Part shown: piece after piece, positions 17,550 through 26,472 of the stretch
How the letters are laid out: each line of letters opens with the position of its first letter
Position numbering within the stretch: position 1 is the first letter of the stretch
Origin: Hymenobacter sediminis
Lineage (GTDB): Bacteria; Bacteroidota; Bacteroidia; Cytophagales; Hymenobacteraceae
Direction of reading: 5' to 3'
DNA length: 64,000 nt
NCBI RefSeq assembly: GCF_003231285.1
Contig: NZ_QKNS01000006.1
Span: forward strand, 1 to 64,000
The notes under the pieces: model-generated
The model's database searches: none
Seen by the model: the letters and a program-made list of their open reading frames with translations, nothing else
Told to the model about the DNA's origin: nothing
Translations under genes and position numbers: made by a program

Positions 17550-18253
17550 TCTCCAAGTTGCAAACAGGTAAAGCCACGGATACCCGGGGTACTCTACGCA
17601 GTTGCCGAGTTTCTAGATGTTTCGCCCAAACCATGGAGTGTGGGTTAGCTGCTGCCAATACGTAGAGGACCGCCGTCGGGCTCTCCGTAGCTTCAACTTC
17701 GCTTAGAGTTCTGTTACAAGATCAAGCGAAACGTACCCGCTTCACTTTCAAGAGGTAGATGCTTTACTCTCGAAGAGTTACCTACAGGATCTTGTCATTT
17801 TCGGCTTACTCACTCTGGTTTACTAGGCCTCAAAGGTGAGTTAACCAACTCTTAACATTTCCCTTTTAGCGTACCCTGAAGAGGAAGGAGAGTATTATTA
17901 AAGTGCGATTTGGGTGTGAAGGCACAGCCTTCTGACTCAAACTACAAGCCTTTTGACATTGTTTATATAATGCTGGTAGTCAGTGATATGTATGTAAACA
18001 GTGTGCTGTAATAGTAGGCCAGCCTTTAGGTAGCAACCGCAATTGTATTTAGGGAATGATAAGCGGTGAGTACACTACTTCGCTGCTGGCCTAAACAAGT
18101 ACCCTGCCCGTGTAAAATGTTGATAACAAGCCTGTAAAGCCAAACAAATGTGCGGTGTTTGTTGATGACATTGGCGGCCAACCAAGTGAAATAGAGTCCG
18201 TTGGAATAGCCGAGCAAGCAATCCTTGCTCTTGACCTTATATCCTTCTGAGCT
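17550..18253. other. Long non-coding interval (about 700 bp)
   Basis: No convincing gene fits here. I see an 8-bp inverted repeat ACAAGATC / GATCTTGT (17716-17723 and 17788-17795) enclosing a small palindrome ACTCTCGAAGAGT (17766-17778), which could be an RNA structure. A stop-free stretch of ~45 codons also ends at TGA 18248-18250, just before the next ATG. Composition is more AT-rich than the flanking genes, suggesting decayed or acquired DNA. No tRNA or known ncRNA fold was recognised. Confidence 0.5.
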
Positions 18254-18742
18254 ATGGAAACCGACGACCTAAAACAACTCATCAAAGACGGCCTATCGGC
18301 CCAGCGGGCCGGCAGCCAGGTGGCCGCCCAGGCTACCGACGAAATCCTCAACGACGCCAAGCACCCGGAGCTGAAAGCCGCCCTGCAGGAAGGCAACGAA
18401 ACCGCCAAGCAGTGGGCCCAACGTATTGAGGATGCCATTGCCGAAGTAGGCGGCGCCGAAAACCAGAACAATGAAATTCTGGAAGCCCACTACCGCGTGA
18501 GCAAGGAAATCCGGGACAAAGCTACCTCCGATACCACGCGCGACCTGGGCATCATCGCCAGCGGCCAACTGGCCCTGCACTACTGGATTGCTTCCTTCGG
18601 CACGGTAGCCTCGTATGCCGCCTCGGCCGGCCTCACCCAAACCGAGCAAAACCTGAAAGCGTGCGTGCAGGAAGCCAAGCAAGCCGACGACAAGCACACC
18701 GACATCGCCCAGCGCATCCTCGCCGAGCAGGGCCAGGAATAG
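18254..18742 (+). CDS. DUF892 ferritin-like protein (YciE/YciF type)
   Basis: The 162-residue all-helical protein has the DUF892 pattern: an opening DDLKQLIKDGLSAQR helix, KHPELKAALQEGNETAKQ, a central helix with EAHYRVSKEI, a fourth helix HYWIASFGTVASYA and a C-terminal KQADDKHTDIAQRI. Family members are ferritin-like and associated with stress, and several bind di-metal centres. Strong codon bias towards C/G in third positions suggests good expression. No promoter could be confirmed. Confidence 0.82.
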   Translation: METDDLKQLIKDGLSAQRAGSQVAAQATDEILNDAKHPELKAALQEGNETAKQWAQRIEDAIAEVGGAENQNNEILEAHYRVSKEIRDKATSDTTRDLGIIASGQLALHYWIASFGTVASYAASAGLTQTEQNLKACVQEAKQADDKHTDIAQRILAEQGQE

Positions 18743-18873
18743 TCGTCAATCATCCAGTCTTACTGATCCATAACACAACCGCGCCGCTTGGATAGCTCCA
18801 GGCGGCGCGGTCGTAGTTTGGTAAATGGGGCGCAAGGCCGCAATCTGCGACTTATAACTACCTTAAATTTACC

Positions 18874-19209
18874 TTAAGAGGTTTGTTGAAATTCGTCAAG
18901 GAGAGTGAAAAAATGGTCCAAAGCACTGATTTCATCAACGCTCCAAAAATCAATAATTTTTTCCCAGCCCTGGGTAGATTTTACTTCATATTTTTTCTCT
19001 AGCCAAGTGACAAAATGAGAAAACGACAGTGCTTCCCGTAGCCCATTTGGATTGCCATGACACCAGCCATCGAGGTAGCAATGAAGATGATGAATAGACG
19101 GTTTGCCTAAATACATTGCAGGTCGCTTTCGTATTTTGGCAAGTATGTCGAAGATAGAGTCTAATGCATCTATTTCGCCAGACCTTATTATTGTTTCAGT
19201 TCCTCCCAT
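18874..19209 (-). CDS. Hypothetical protein with RPAMYLG motif, immunity-like
   Basis: Start taken at the ATG 19209 (MGGTETIIRSG), giving about 111 residues. The IRKRPAMYLGKPSI stretch followed by a YLDGWCHGNPNG segment is a motif I associate with small proteins found in polymorphic-toxin immunity loci. No catalytic motif is evident. The gene is clearly more AT-rich than its surroundings, consistent with horizontal origin. No partner gene is adjacent. Confidence 0.6.
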   Translation of the reverse strand: MGGTETIIRSGEIDALDSIFDILAKIRKRPAMYLGKPSIHHLHCYLDGWCHGNPNGLREALSFSHFVTWLEKKYEVKSTQGWEKIIDFWSVDEISALDHFFTLLDEFQQTS

Positions 19210-19431
19210 TATCAAATCTTAGCTTGCATTTTTTACCCAAACTGCTCGCCGAAACATTCTCAACTTCCACCCGTGGCGGCTTTCCTGGTGGTTCTTCTCT
19301 AGAACTCACAGCACCGCTTCCAATATATGCAGCTTCAAGTCACGCATTCCAGTCCGCCGCCGTAGCAATGCAGACTCTACATTAGTTAGGCCTGAGTTAG
19401 TCTGCATTAATTTCGCGTTAGTAAGTAGATG

Positions 19432-20307
19432 TTAACGGCAATACTTCTTCAGCAAAGCGGGAGCTTCCTCCACGCCATAGGAAACAGCTTTCGCTAAGTC
19501 GATACAGCCAACGGCTGGCTGGTTTCGCCTTTCGATGAAGTGCAGTGCTTTCGATAAGTAGCCATAGCCAATTTCCTCACGCAGCCTGCGTATGCTGTCC
19601 TGCTGCATCCAGTCGCGTTGACTTATTTTCTCAATCTTAGCCAATTGGCTTTGCAACTCAGTCAAGCGTAAGTCACTCGTTTCCGCAAAGCGTTGGTCGT
19701 CCTCCATCATGGCATAGGTATCGGCTAACTCGCCATACACCTTAGCGCGGTCGTGGTATAGCTTCAACGCCTGCTGGTAATCACGCACGGCCGCAGAGTA
19801 ATTTTTTAAGAGCGAATAGAGCTGTGCGCGTCGGCGATAATAATAGCCGACTTGGCCGTTTAGCACAATGGCTTTTGATAAGGATGCCGCGGCTTGTGCA
19901 TAGTCCGTTTGCAAGCTAGATAAACATAGCCACCCTAAGTCTACATTTGGATGAGTTTGCAGCAATACTTTTAATTGCTCTGTTCGAACTGCCCTCTCCG
20001 GCTTTGAACCAGCACTAACAGCAATGAGAGTTGTTTCCGTTAATGTATTTGATAAATCAGGCGATTCGCGTAACATTTGAATCGCCTCTTCCAAAGGCTG
20101 TGCTTCGCTTACTTCGGGCTTATCAATATAGTAAATACGGCGAACAGGAGAATTTTCTAATGTTTGCTCTATAACTGGTGACAATACCGTCAATTGCTCC
20201 GTTAGTCTTACCAAAGCAGCTTCTTTAGTAGTTGGTGGGGCCGAAGGGGAAGGTGATGAACAGGCTGAGAATAACAGAGCCATAAATAGCAGGTGGTAAA
20301 GTTTCAT
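19432..20307 (-). CDS. TPR-containing lipoprotein
   Basis: I start at ATG 20307 (MKLYHLLFMALLFSACSS), where a lipoprotein signal with lipobox FSAC is immediate. The longer frame to 20409 would overlap the icmF terminator. The 291-residue product has at least two tetratricopeptide-like units around residues 135-215 (AAASLSKAIVLNGQVGYYYR and YSAAVRDYQQALKLYHDRAK), suggesting a protein-interaction scaffold on a membrane facing the periplasm. A C-terminal pair of cysteines (GCIDLAK and KKYC) may form a disulfide. The gene lies directly after icmF but beyond a strong terminator, so it needs its own promoter or readthrough. Confidence 0.75.
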   Translation of the reverse strand: MKLYHLLFMALLFSACSSPSPSAPPTTKEAALVRLTEQLTVLSPVIEQTLENSPVRRIYYIDKPEVSEAQPLEEAIQMLRESPDLSNTLTETTLIAVSAGSKPERAVRTEQLKVLLQTHPNVDLGWLCLSSLQTDYAQAAASLSKAIVLNGQVGYYYRRRAQLYSLLKNYSAAVRDYQQALKLYHDRAKVYGELADTYAMMEDDQRFAETSDLRLTELQSQLAKIEKISQRDWMQQDSIRRLREEIGYGYLSKALHFIERRNQPAVGCIDLAKAVSYGVEEAPALLKKYCR

Positions 20308-20317
20308 ATAGTTCAAC

Positions 20318-20355
20318 AAAAAGGGCGCTACCTCAGCAAAGTAGCGCCCTTTTTG
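20318..20355 (-). terminator. Intrinsic terminator of icmF
   Basis: A 9-bp GC-rich stem GGGCGCTAC / GTAGCGCCC (20323-20331 and 20341-20349) is flanked by A and T runs. On the minus strand it ends in a U tract, 20 bp past the icmF stop codon. Confidence 0.9.
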
Positions 20356-20374
20356 TCTTAGTGCGAAAGAGAAA

Positions 20375-23300
20375 TTACATATTCCGGCGGTATTGCCCAC
20401 CCACTTCAAACAGCGCGTTGGTCACCTGGCCTAGGGAGCAGAACTTGACGGTTTCCATCAGCTCCTCGAAGAGGTTGCCGTTGGCTACTGCTACCTGCTG
20501 CAGCTGCTTCAGGCGCTGCTCGGTGGTGCCTTGGTTGCGGGCGTGCAGGTTCTGGAGCATCGTGATTTGATACTGCTTTTCCTCCTCCGTGGCGCGGATT
20601 ACTTCGGCCGGAATGACCGTGGGCGAGCCTTTCGAGGAGAGGAAGGTATTCACGCCGATGATCGGATACTCGCCCGTGTGCTTGAGCATCTCGTAATGCA
20701 TGCTTTCCTCCTGAATCTTGCCGCGCTGATACATGGTTTCCATGGCGCCCAGCACGCCGCCGCGCTCCGTAATCCGGTCGAACTCGGCCAGCACGGCTTC
20801 CTCTACTAGGTCGGTGAGCTCCTCAATGATGAAGGAGCCCTGCAGCGGGTTTTCGTTTTTGGCCAGGCCTAGCTCGCGGTTGATGATGAGCTGAATGGCC
20901 ATGGCCCGGCGCACAGACTCTTCGGTGGGCGTGGTAATGGCCTCATCGTAGGCGTTGGTGTGCAGGGAGTTGCAGTTGTCGTAGATGGCGTAGAGGGCCT
21001 GCAGCGTGGTGCGGATATCGTTGAAGTCGATTTCCTGGGCGTGCAGGCTCCGGCCGCTGGTCTGGATGTGGTACTTCAACATCTGCGAGCGGGCGTTGGC
21101 GCCGTACTTCAGCTTCATAGCCTTGGCCCAGATGCGGCGCGCCACGCGGCCAATTACGGCGTACTCCGGGTCGATGCCGTTGGAGAAGAAGAACGACAGG
21201 TTAGGCGCAAAATCGTTCACGTCCATGCCGCGGCTCACGTAGTACTCCACGAAGGTGAAGCCGTTGCTGAGGGTGAGGGCCAACTGCGTGATGGGGTTGG
21301 CGCCGGCCTCGGCAATGTGGTAGCCGGAAATCGACACCGAGTAGAAGTTGCGAACCTTCTCCTTGATGAAGTACTCCTGCACGTCGCCCATGAGGCGCAG
21401 GGCAAACTCCGTGGAGAAGATGCAGGTATTCTGGGCCTGGTCTTCCTTCAGGATGTCGGCCTGCACGGTGCCGCGCACCTGGCTAAGTGTGCGTGCCTTA
21501 ATGGTGGCGTACACATCGGCGGGCAGCACCTGGTCGCCGGTTACGCCGAGCAGCATGAGGCCGAGGCCATCGTTGCCGGCGGGCAGCTCGCCCTGGTAGC
21601 GGGGGCGCTCCAAGCCTTTCTCCTGGTAGATCTGGTTGATCTTGGCGTCAACCTCGCTTTCCAGACCCTGCTCCTTAATATACAGCTCGCACTGCTGGTC
21701 GATGGCTGCGTTCATGAAGAAAGCCGCCAACGTAGCCGCCGGACCGTTAATGGTCATGGACACCGAGGTGCTGGGGTTAGCCAGGTTGAAGCCCGAGTAG
21801 AGCTTCTTGGCGTCGTCGAGGCAGCAGATGCTCACGCCGGCGTTGCCAATTTTGCCGTAAATGTCGGGCCGGTGGTCGGGGTCTTCGCCGTAGAGCGTCA
21901 CCGAGTCGAAGGCCGTGCTCAGGCGTTTGGCCGGCAGGCCCGCCGATACGTAGTGGAAGCGGCGGTTAGTACGCTCAGGCCCACCTTCGCCGGCAAACAT
22001 CCGGGTAGGGTCTTCGCCCTCGCGCTTGAAGGGGAACACGCCGGCAGTATAAGGGAACTCGCCGGGCACGTTTTCCTGAAGCTGCCAGCGCAGCAGGTCG
22101 CCCCAGGCCGTGTAACGGGGTAGGGAAACCTTCGGAATCTGCTGGTTGCTGAGGCTGGTGGTGTGCGTCTGGATGCGGATTTCCTTGTCGCGCACCTTAA
22201 ACACAAACTCCGGGGCTTTATAGGCGGCTACCTTTTGCGGCCAGGTTTCCAGGAGTTTCCAGTTTTGGCCGTCCAGCCGGAGCTTGATCTCCTCGAAGGT
22301 GCTCTCCAGGCCGGCCACGAGCCCTCCTTGTGCGGTTCCGTCGCTGCCGTTCCCAGCGCTAGGTCCTCCAGCGGCGTTAGCCCCGAGGCTTTGGACGGCT
22401 CCGATGGCTTGTCGGATTCCATAGAGCTGCTGAGCAGTGTCAGCTTGTTTTTGAACCCACTGGTCATATTGGCGGTTGGTTTCGGCTATTTCAGAAAGGT
22501 AACGCGTGCGGTGAGGCGGAATGATATAAATCTTCTCCGAGTCCTCTTTACTGGTTTCGAGCTGCGACGCAAACGGTACGCCCGTCTTGGCTTCTACGGT
22601 AGCCAGCACGGCGCGGTACAAGCGGTTCATGCCGGGGTCGTTGAACTGCGAGGCGATGGTGCCAAACACGGGCATTTCCTCCAGGGGCTTATCCCAGAGC
22701 TGGTGGTTACGCTGGAACTGCTTGCGCACGTCGCGCAGGGCGTCGAGGGCACCGCGCTTGTCGAACTTGTTAAGGGCAATAACGTCGGCGAAATCGAGCA
22801 TATCGATTTTCTCCAGCTGGGTAGCGGCGCCGTACTCGGGCGTCATCACGTAGAGGCTGGCGTCGGAATGCTCAATGATTTCGGTGTCCGATTGCCCGAT
22901 GCCCGAGGTTTCGAGGATGATCAGGTCGAAGTTGGCGGCCTTTACTACGTCCACGGCATCCTGCACATAGCGGCTCAGGGCGAGGTTGCTCTGGCGCGTG
23001 GCGAGGCTGCGCATGTACACCCGCGGCGAGTTGATGGAATTCATCCGAATCCGGTCGCCGAGCAGGGCCCCGCCAGTCTTGCGCTTGCTGGGGTCCACGG
23101 AAATAATGGCAATGGTCTTCTCCGGGAAGTCGAGCAGGAAGCGGCGCACCAGCTCATCTACCAACGATGACTTACCTGCGCCCCCCGTACCGGTGATACC
23201 GAGGATGGGGGCTTTCGAGGTGCTAGCGGGGGTAGGGTCGAGGCGCTGGTCGTTGCCTGCTTCCGACTGCTGGAAGTCGGCAATCAGTTGGCCTTTCACG

Positions 23301-23851
23301 CGCTCAAACTCCTGGGGGAAGTTCTCAGCGGCAGAAATCAGGCGGCCAATGCTGCGGGCGTCTTTCTCCTTTATATGGCCGGCCTCACCGTTGAGGTTCT
23401 GACCGGTAGGGAAGTCTGACTTTTGAAGCAGGTCGTTGATCATGCCCTGCAGGCCCATGGCGCGGCCGTGGTCGGGGGAGTAGATGCGGGTGATGCCGTA
23501 TGCCTCGAGTTCCTCTATTTCGGTGGGCAGAATCACGCCACCGCCGCCCCCGAAGATCTTCACATGGCCGGCGCCGCGCTCCTTTAGCAGGTCATACATG
23601 TACTTGAAGTACTCGTTGTGGCCGCCCTGGTAGGAGGTAATGGCAATGGCCTGGGCGTCTTCCTGAATGGCGCAGTCTACAATTTCCTGCACCGAGCGGT
23701 TGTGACCCAGGTGAATTACTTCGGCGCCGCTGCTCTGAATGATGCGGCGCATGATATTGATAGCGGCGTCATGCCCATCAAACAGGGCCGCCGCCGTAAC
23801 GATGCGGATGTGGTTCTGGGGCTTATACGGAGCTACGGGAGCTGCTTGCAT
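20375..23851 (-). CDS. icmF: IcmF: fused isobutyryl-CoA mutase (B12 domain, G-protein chaperone and mutase)
   Basis: I use the ATG at 23851 (MQAAPVAPYK), giving 1158 residues. Order of domains: cobalamin-binding Rossmann domain at ~14-145 with the DGHD motif whose H27 should be the lower axial ligand; a MeaB-type GTPase with Walker A GTGGAGKSS at ~221-229 and an ALNKFDKRG base-recognition motif; then the acyl-CoA mutase TIM barrel (RRFHYVSAGLPAKRLSTAF and NGPAATLAAFFMNA). This exact fusion defines IcmF, which interconverts isobutyryl-CoA and n-butyryl-CoA (sometimes isovaleryl/pivalyl-CoA) and repairs its own cofactor with the GTPase. A separate large/small-subunit methylmalonyl-CoA mutase is not present here. 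It is likely part of branched-chain acyl-CoA catabolism. Confidence 0.94.
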   Translation of the reverse strand: MQAAPVAPYKPQNHIRIVTAAALFDGHDAAINIMRRIIQSSGAEVIHLGHNRSVQEIVDCAIQEDAQAIAITSYQGGHNEYFKYMYDLLKERGAGHVKIFGGGGGVILPTEIEELEAYGITRIYSPDHGRAMGLQGMINDLLQKSDFPTGQNLNGEAGHIKEKDARSIGRLISAAENFPQEFERVKGQLIADFQQSEAGNDQRLDPTPASTSKAPILGITGTGGAGKSSLVDELVRRFLLDFPEKTIAIISVDPSKRKTGGALLGDRIRMNSINSPRVYMRSLATRQSNLALSRYVQDAVDVVKAANFDLIILETSGIGQSDTEIIEHSDASLYVMTPEYGAATQLEKIDMLDFADVIALNKFDKRGALDALRDVRKQFQRNHQLWDKPLEEMPVFGTIASQFNDPGMNRLYRAVLATVEAKTGVPFASQLETSKEDSEKIYIIPPHRTRYLSEIAETNRQYDQWVQKQADTAQQLYGIRQAIGAVQSLGANAAGGPSAGNGSDGTAQGGLVAGLESTFEEIKLRLDGQNWKLLETWPQKVAAYKAPEFVFKVRDKEIRIQTHTTSLSNQQIPKVSLPRYTAWGDLLRWQLQENVPGEFPYTAGVFPFKREGEDPTRMFAGEGGPERTNRRFHYVSAGLPAKRLSTAFDSVTLYGEDPDHRPDIYGKIGNAGVSICCLDDAKKLYSGFNLANPSTSVSMTINGPAATLAAFFMNAAIDQQCELYIKEQGLESEVDAKINQIYQEKGLERPRYQGELPAGNDGLGLMLLGVTGDQVLPADVYATIKARTLSQVRGTVQADILKEDQAQNTCIFSTEFALRLMGDVQEYFIKEKVRNFYSVSISGYHIAEAGANPITQLALTLSNGFTFVEYYVSRGMDVNDFAPNLSFFFSNGIDPEYAVIGRVARRIWAKAMKLKYGANARSQMLKYHIQTSGRSLHAQEIDFNDIRTTLQALYAIYDNCNSLHTNAYDEAITTPTEESVRRAMAIQLIINRELGLAKNENPLQGSFIIEELTDLVEEAVLAEFDRITERGGVLGAMETMYQRGKIQEESMHYEMLKHTGEYPIIGVNTFLSSKGSPTVIPAEVIRATEEEKQYQITMLQNLHARNQGTTEQRLKQLQQVAVANGNLFEELMETVKFCSLGQVTNALFEVGGQYRRNM

Positions 23852-23885
23852 AGCACGGAGGGTTTTGGGTGGAATTTGGGGGTAG

Positions 23886-23893
23886 CGAAGGTA
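23886..23893 (-). promoter_or_regulatory. Candidate -7 box of the icmF promoter
   Basis: TACCTTCG on the minus strand, 35 bp upstream of the icmF ATG, is one base from the TAnnTTTG consensus. No good TTG lies at the right distance because that position is occupied by the preceding terminator hairpin. Confidence 0.45.
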
Positions 23894-23894
23894 C

Positions 23895-23925
23895 GAAAAA
23901 AGCCCCGGCAGGGTAGCGCGGGGCA
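23895..23925 (-). terminator. Probable terminator of the gene upstream of icmF
   Basis: GCCCCG / CGGGGC (23902-23907 and 23919-23924) forms a hairpin followed on the minus strand by a run of six T. It closes the transcription unit of the pseudogene at 23987-24862 and abuts the icmF -7 box. Confidence 0.65.
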
Positions 23926-23986
23926 GGTTCAGCAATAAGAGGTAGCAGATTGATGGCTCGGTTAGCTAACGGTGGCAAAGCCGGCT

Positions 23987-24862
23987 TTACTCTTGCCAAC
24001 TCTGAACCGCCAGGTACATACTAGGTTGCATGGGGTACGTCCTCCAATTCGCCTGGCTTTTATCCCGGCCGAACACCCGGTGCAGCGGAGCGGGAAATAC
24101 GGCCGGAATACCAAAGAACCAGCGCTCCGAAGAAGGCGTGTCATTATCGAGCCACTGCAGGGCCAGGGCTACCGGCTGCTTTTTCTCCAACTGCACATTA
24201 TATGAACTGAGGTCCACTGAAATCCAGCCGGTGCGCTGGTCGCGCACCACAAACTGCACGTCATTCGGTAGCAGGGGCGTTGCTGGCTTCCCGTCCAAGA
24301 CTGTGTACAGCATCAGGCGGAACCGGACTGCCCGGAACGGATTGCTGTCGATGTACACGTTGAAGCTGTCGACGTAGCAACTGCGAGCGGGCCGGAGAAA
24401 GGTGCCAAATTCCCTACCCCGCATATCGCGGCGGGTGCTGTCCTGGGTCATGCTGCTGACGCCCCAACGAGCCAGGCCGGTTTTGCCCGTGTGCCCCAGC
24501 GTTTCCGGCCGGAGCTCCCGGGGGCGTACCGTTACTTCCCGCAGCGCTTGCGCTTGGGGCCGCAGCCGAACCAGGGCTGGACTTTGGTGCCGCAGGGCTG
24601 GTACCGACAGCCGAACCGGGTAGTAGCCGACGCAGGAAACAACTACCGTATCCTGAGCCGTGAGCCCGGGAGAGTCGGGAAAGCTAAAGCGGCCTTGCGC
24701 ATCGGTTACCGTTCAGAAGGGTTTGTGGCGGACACCCACGGAGGCGAACGGCACGGGTGTAGCCAGAGAATCGTGGAGCACGGTACCGTGCAGGGATTGA
24801 GCACGCAGCCCGTAGGTTGCAAACAGAATGAACAGGATGCTCCACCAAAAAATCAAACGCAT
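23987..24862 (-). pseudogene. Carboxypeptidase-regulatory-domain protein gene with an in-frame TGA
   Basis: From ATG 24860-24862 a signal peptide (MRLIFWWSILFILFATYGLR) leads into a CarboxypepD_reg-like domain (SLHGTVLHDSLATPVPFASV). Codon 50 is TGA (24713-24715). The same frame then continues unbroken for about 240 codons (TVTDAQGRFSFPDS, then VVSCVGYYPVRLSV) to the natural end. The intact paralogue at 26473-27324 has glycine at the corresponding place (GIGTVADEQGRY), so a GGA-to-TGA change is the simplest explanation. Everything else looks preserved, so the mutation is recent or a sequencing error. The C-terminal half could still be made from the internal ATG near 24451. Confidence 0.83.
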
Positions 24863-25000
24863 ACAACTTGCCGAATAGGTTCAGGCAGGAGAGCAGCGGT
24901 AAGCGCCGAGCGTTGCAAAGCGCATGAAAAAGCCCTGCGGGGTAGCGCGGAACGGATTAACCGAGGCCTGGTAAAATCTTCGGCAAGAAAACGAGCGTAT

Positions 25001-25340
25001 TTATATGGTCAGGTGAGAGGATAGACAGAAGTTGAGGGGAGCCTCCAGCTTATCGGCCATTTCCTGAGCAAAGCGGTGAGCGTCCGGCAGGCTGCTTGTG
25101 GAGAAGAATTGCAGGGTGATACCCGTTCTGGACCCGGCCACAGAGAGCATCAGAATGAGTTCCTCGCTGTGCTGGTCTCTTGGGGAGGCTAAAGCCGATG
25201 TTCGAGTCGTAAAATTCACCCAGCTCAGGACGGGGTTCGCACCATATGGAGTCGGTGAAAATCAAAAAACTCGTCATCCGTCATCTGTGCCAGACCGGCT
25301 CGCTCAACAGCAAGGATACTTGGTTGGGAAGAAGGACGAT
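25001..25340 (-). pseudogene. Remnant of a Uma2-family (DUF820) nuclease gene
   Basis: On the minus strand the frame ILAVERAGLAQMTDDEFFDF (start codon at 25282-25284) matches the typical opening of Uma2 endonucleases. It stops after about 19 codons. In another frame GEFYDSNIGFSLPKRPAQR follows (about 25222-25165), matching the downstream Uma2 segment with the D-S-x-x-G-F-x-L-P pattern. The ~40 residues normally between them are missing, so an internal deletion plus frameshift is likely. A third open stretch (25001-25219) may belong to the same or another decayed gene. The family assignment is from memory of the motif and is moderate. Confidence 0.6.
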
Positions 25341-25377
25341 TTGCATAAGCGTATCTGTTTCCGACACCAGCAAGATA

Positions 25378-26376
25378 TCAATAAGTCAGTTTCTGCAGGG
25401 TACCATCGCCGTTGCAGAGCACGTAGTACGTGCGGTCATTCACGCGCTCAATGTCAGTTGGCCGATCCAGCGTTGTCAGCAGGGGCACTCCTTCGCCGTT
25501 GGTAATGCGACCGGTGCGGGCCACGAAGCCGGGTGGCGGGGGCGCCAAGATAAACTGCGCGTATTCCGTCACGATAGGGTTGTTGTTAGCAGATAAGGCA
25601 ATATCCGTGAGGGTAGTGAAGCCGTTTCTGAACTCACTGACCGTGCCCGCCATATCCACCTGAAAAATCTTTGCCGCCCCATTCGTAAATGGAAAGCCCG
25701 TCAGGGTGCTCACCAGAAACTTCTGCCCATCATACACAATGCCCGTCGGGACTGCCTCCGTGGTGGCCGTAATTCTGGGGAAGCGGGCAAACACGCTGAC
25801 GGCCTTGGTTGCGCTGATGCGCTTGATAATGGCATTGGCTCCTGAATCGACAAGGTATAGGTTGCCGTCCGGGCCGAAAGTCATGTTGAAGAGATTAGTA
25901 TTGATGGGGGTGCTGAGGTTTTGGCTGCGTACGTAGGTGCCGATGTCCTCGCTGGTCAGGCTCTGGGCGGTGCGCGGTGTATCCCCCGGTTTAAACCCCG
26001 ACACATCCACCGTGTACAAGCGGCCGGCGCCCCCATCCAGAACGTAGAGCGTGCCGTCGCGGTAGAGCACATGCCCGATGCCTTCAGCGTTGCCGTTGGC
26101 CAGCACGGAGGTAAAGCCGGTGAGGGCAGGGTACACCTTACCGTCGGTGGTAACCAGCGAAACGCGGGCGTCGTTCTGGCCCGTGCCGCTCTCCGTAACC
26201 CATGCTCGCCCCTGATTGTCGACGCTCATGCCGATAGGCAGTGTTAGGCTCTGCGCAAGAGGCGTCGCCATGAGCTGAGTTGGATCGGGTACTGGCTCGT
26301 TGTCATCGTCATCCTGACAACTAACAGCCATACTGAGGGCAAGTAGCGCCCATAGGGGGGATGGTTTGAACAGCAT
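25378..26376 (-). CDS. ScyD/ScyE-like beta-propeller lipoprotein
   Basis: The 332-residue protein has a lipoprotein signal (LLALSMAVSC) followed by an acidic linker (QDDDDNEPVPDP). NHL-like propeller strands follow, such as PIGMSVDNQGRAWVTESGTG, NAEGIGHVLYRDGTLYVLDG, NMTFGPDGNLYLVDSGANAI and PTGIVYDGQKFLVSTLTG. This is the architecture of ScyD/ScyE-type proteins. The role is unknown; a binding scaffold is inferred. It abuts the Uma2 remnant. Confidence 0.8.
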   Translation of the reverse strand: MLFKPSPLWALLALSMAVSCQDDDDNEPVPDPTQLMATPLAQSLTLPIGMSVDNQGRAWVTESGTGQNDARVSLVTTDGKVYPALTGFTSVLANGNAEGIGHVLYRDGTLYVLDGGAGRLYTVDVSGFKPGDTPRTAQSLTSEDIGTYVRSQNLSTPINTNLFNMTFGPDGNLYLVDSGANAIIKRISATKAVSVFARFPRITATTEAVPTGIVYDGQKFLVSTLTGFPFTNGAAKIFQVDMAGTVSEFRNGFTTLTDIALSANNNPIVTEYAQFILAPPPPGFVARTGRITNGEGVPLLTTLDRPTDIERVNDRTYYVLCNGDGTLQKLTY

Positions 26377-26472
26377 GATTCATAAGTGATTGATTTACAT
26401 AGTAATATAATAATATATATTTTAAATATTCAGCACACAGCTGCCTGAAAAAGGAATGTTTGTAGTTCCGGA

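Noticed and set aside
20960..22123. 387-codon plus-strand open frame antisense to icmF
   Set aside because: Composition (A, V, G, H rich) is that of a GC-rich shadow frame; the minus-strand frame has clear catalytic motifs.
22163..23170. 335-codon plus-strand open frame antisense to icmF
   Set aside because: Same shadow composition, no recognised motif, wholly within icmF.
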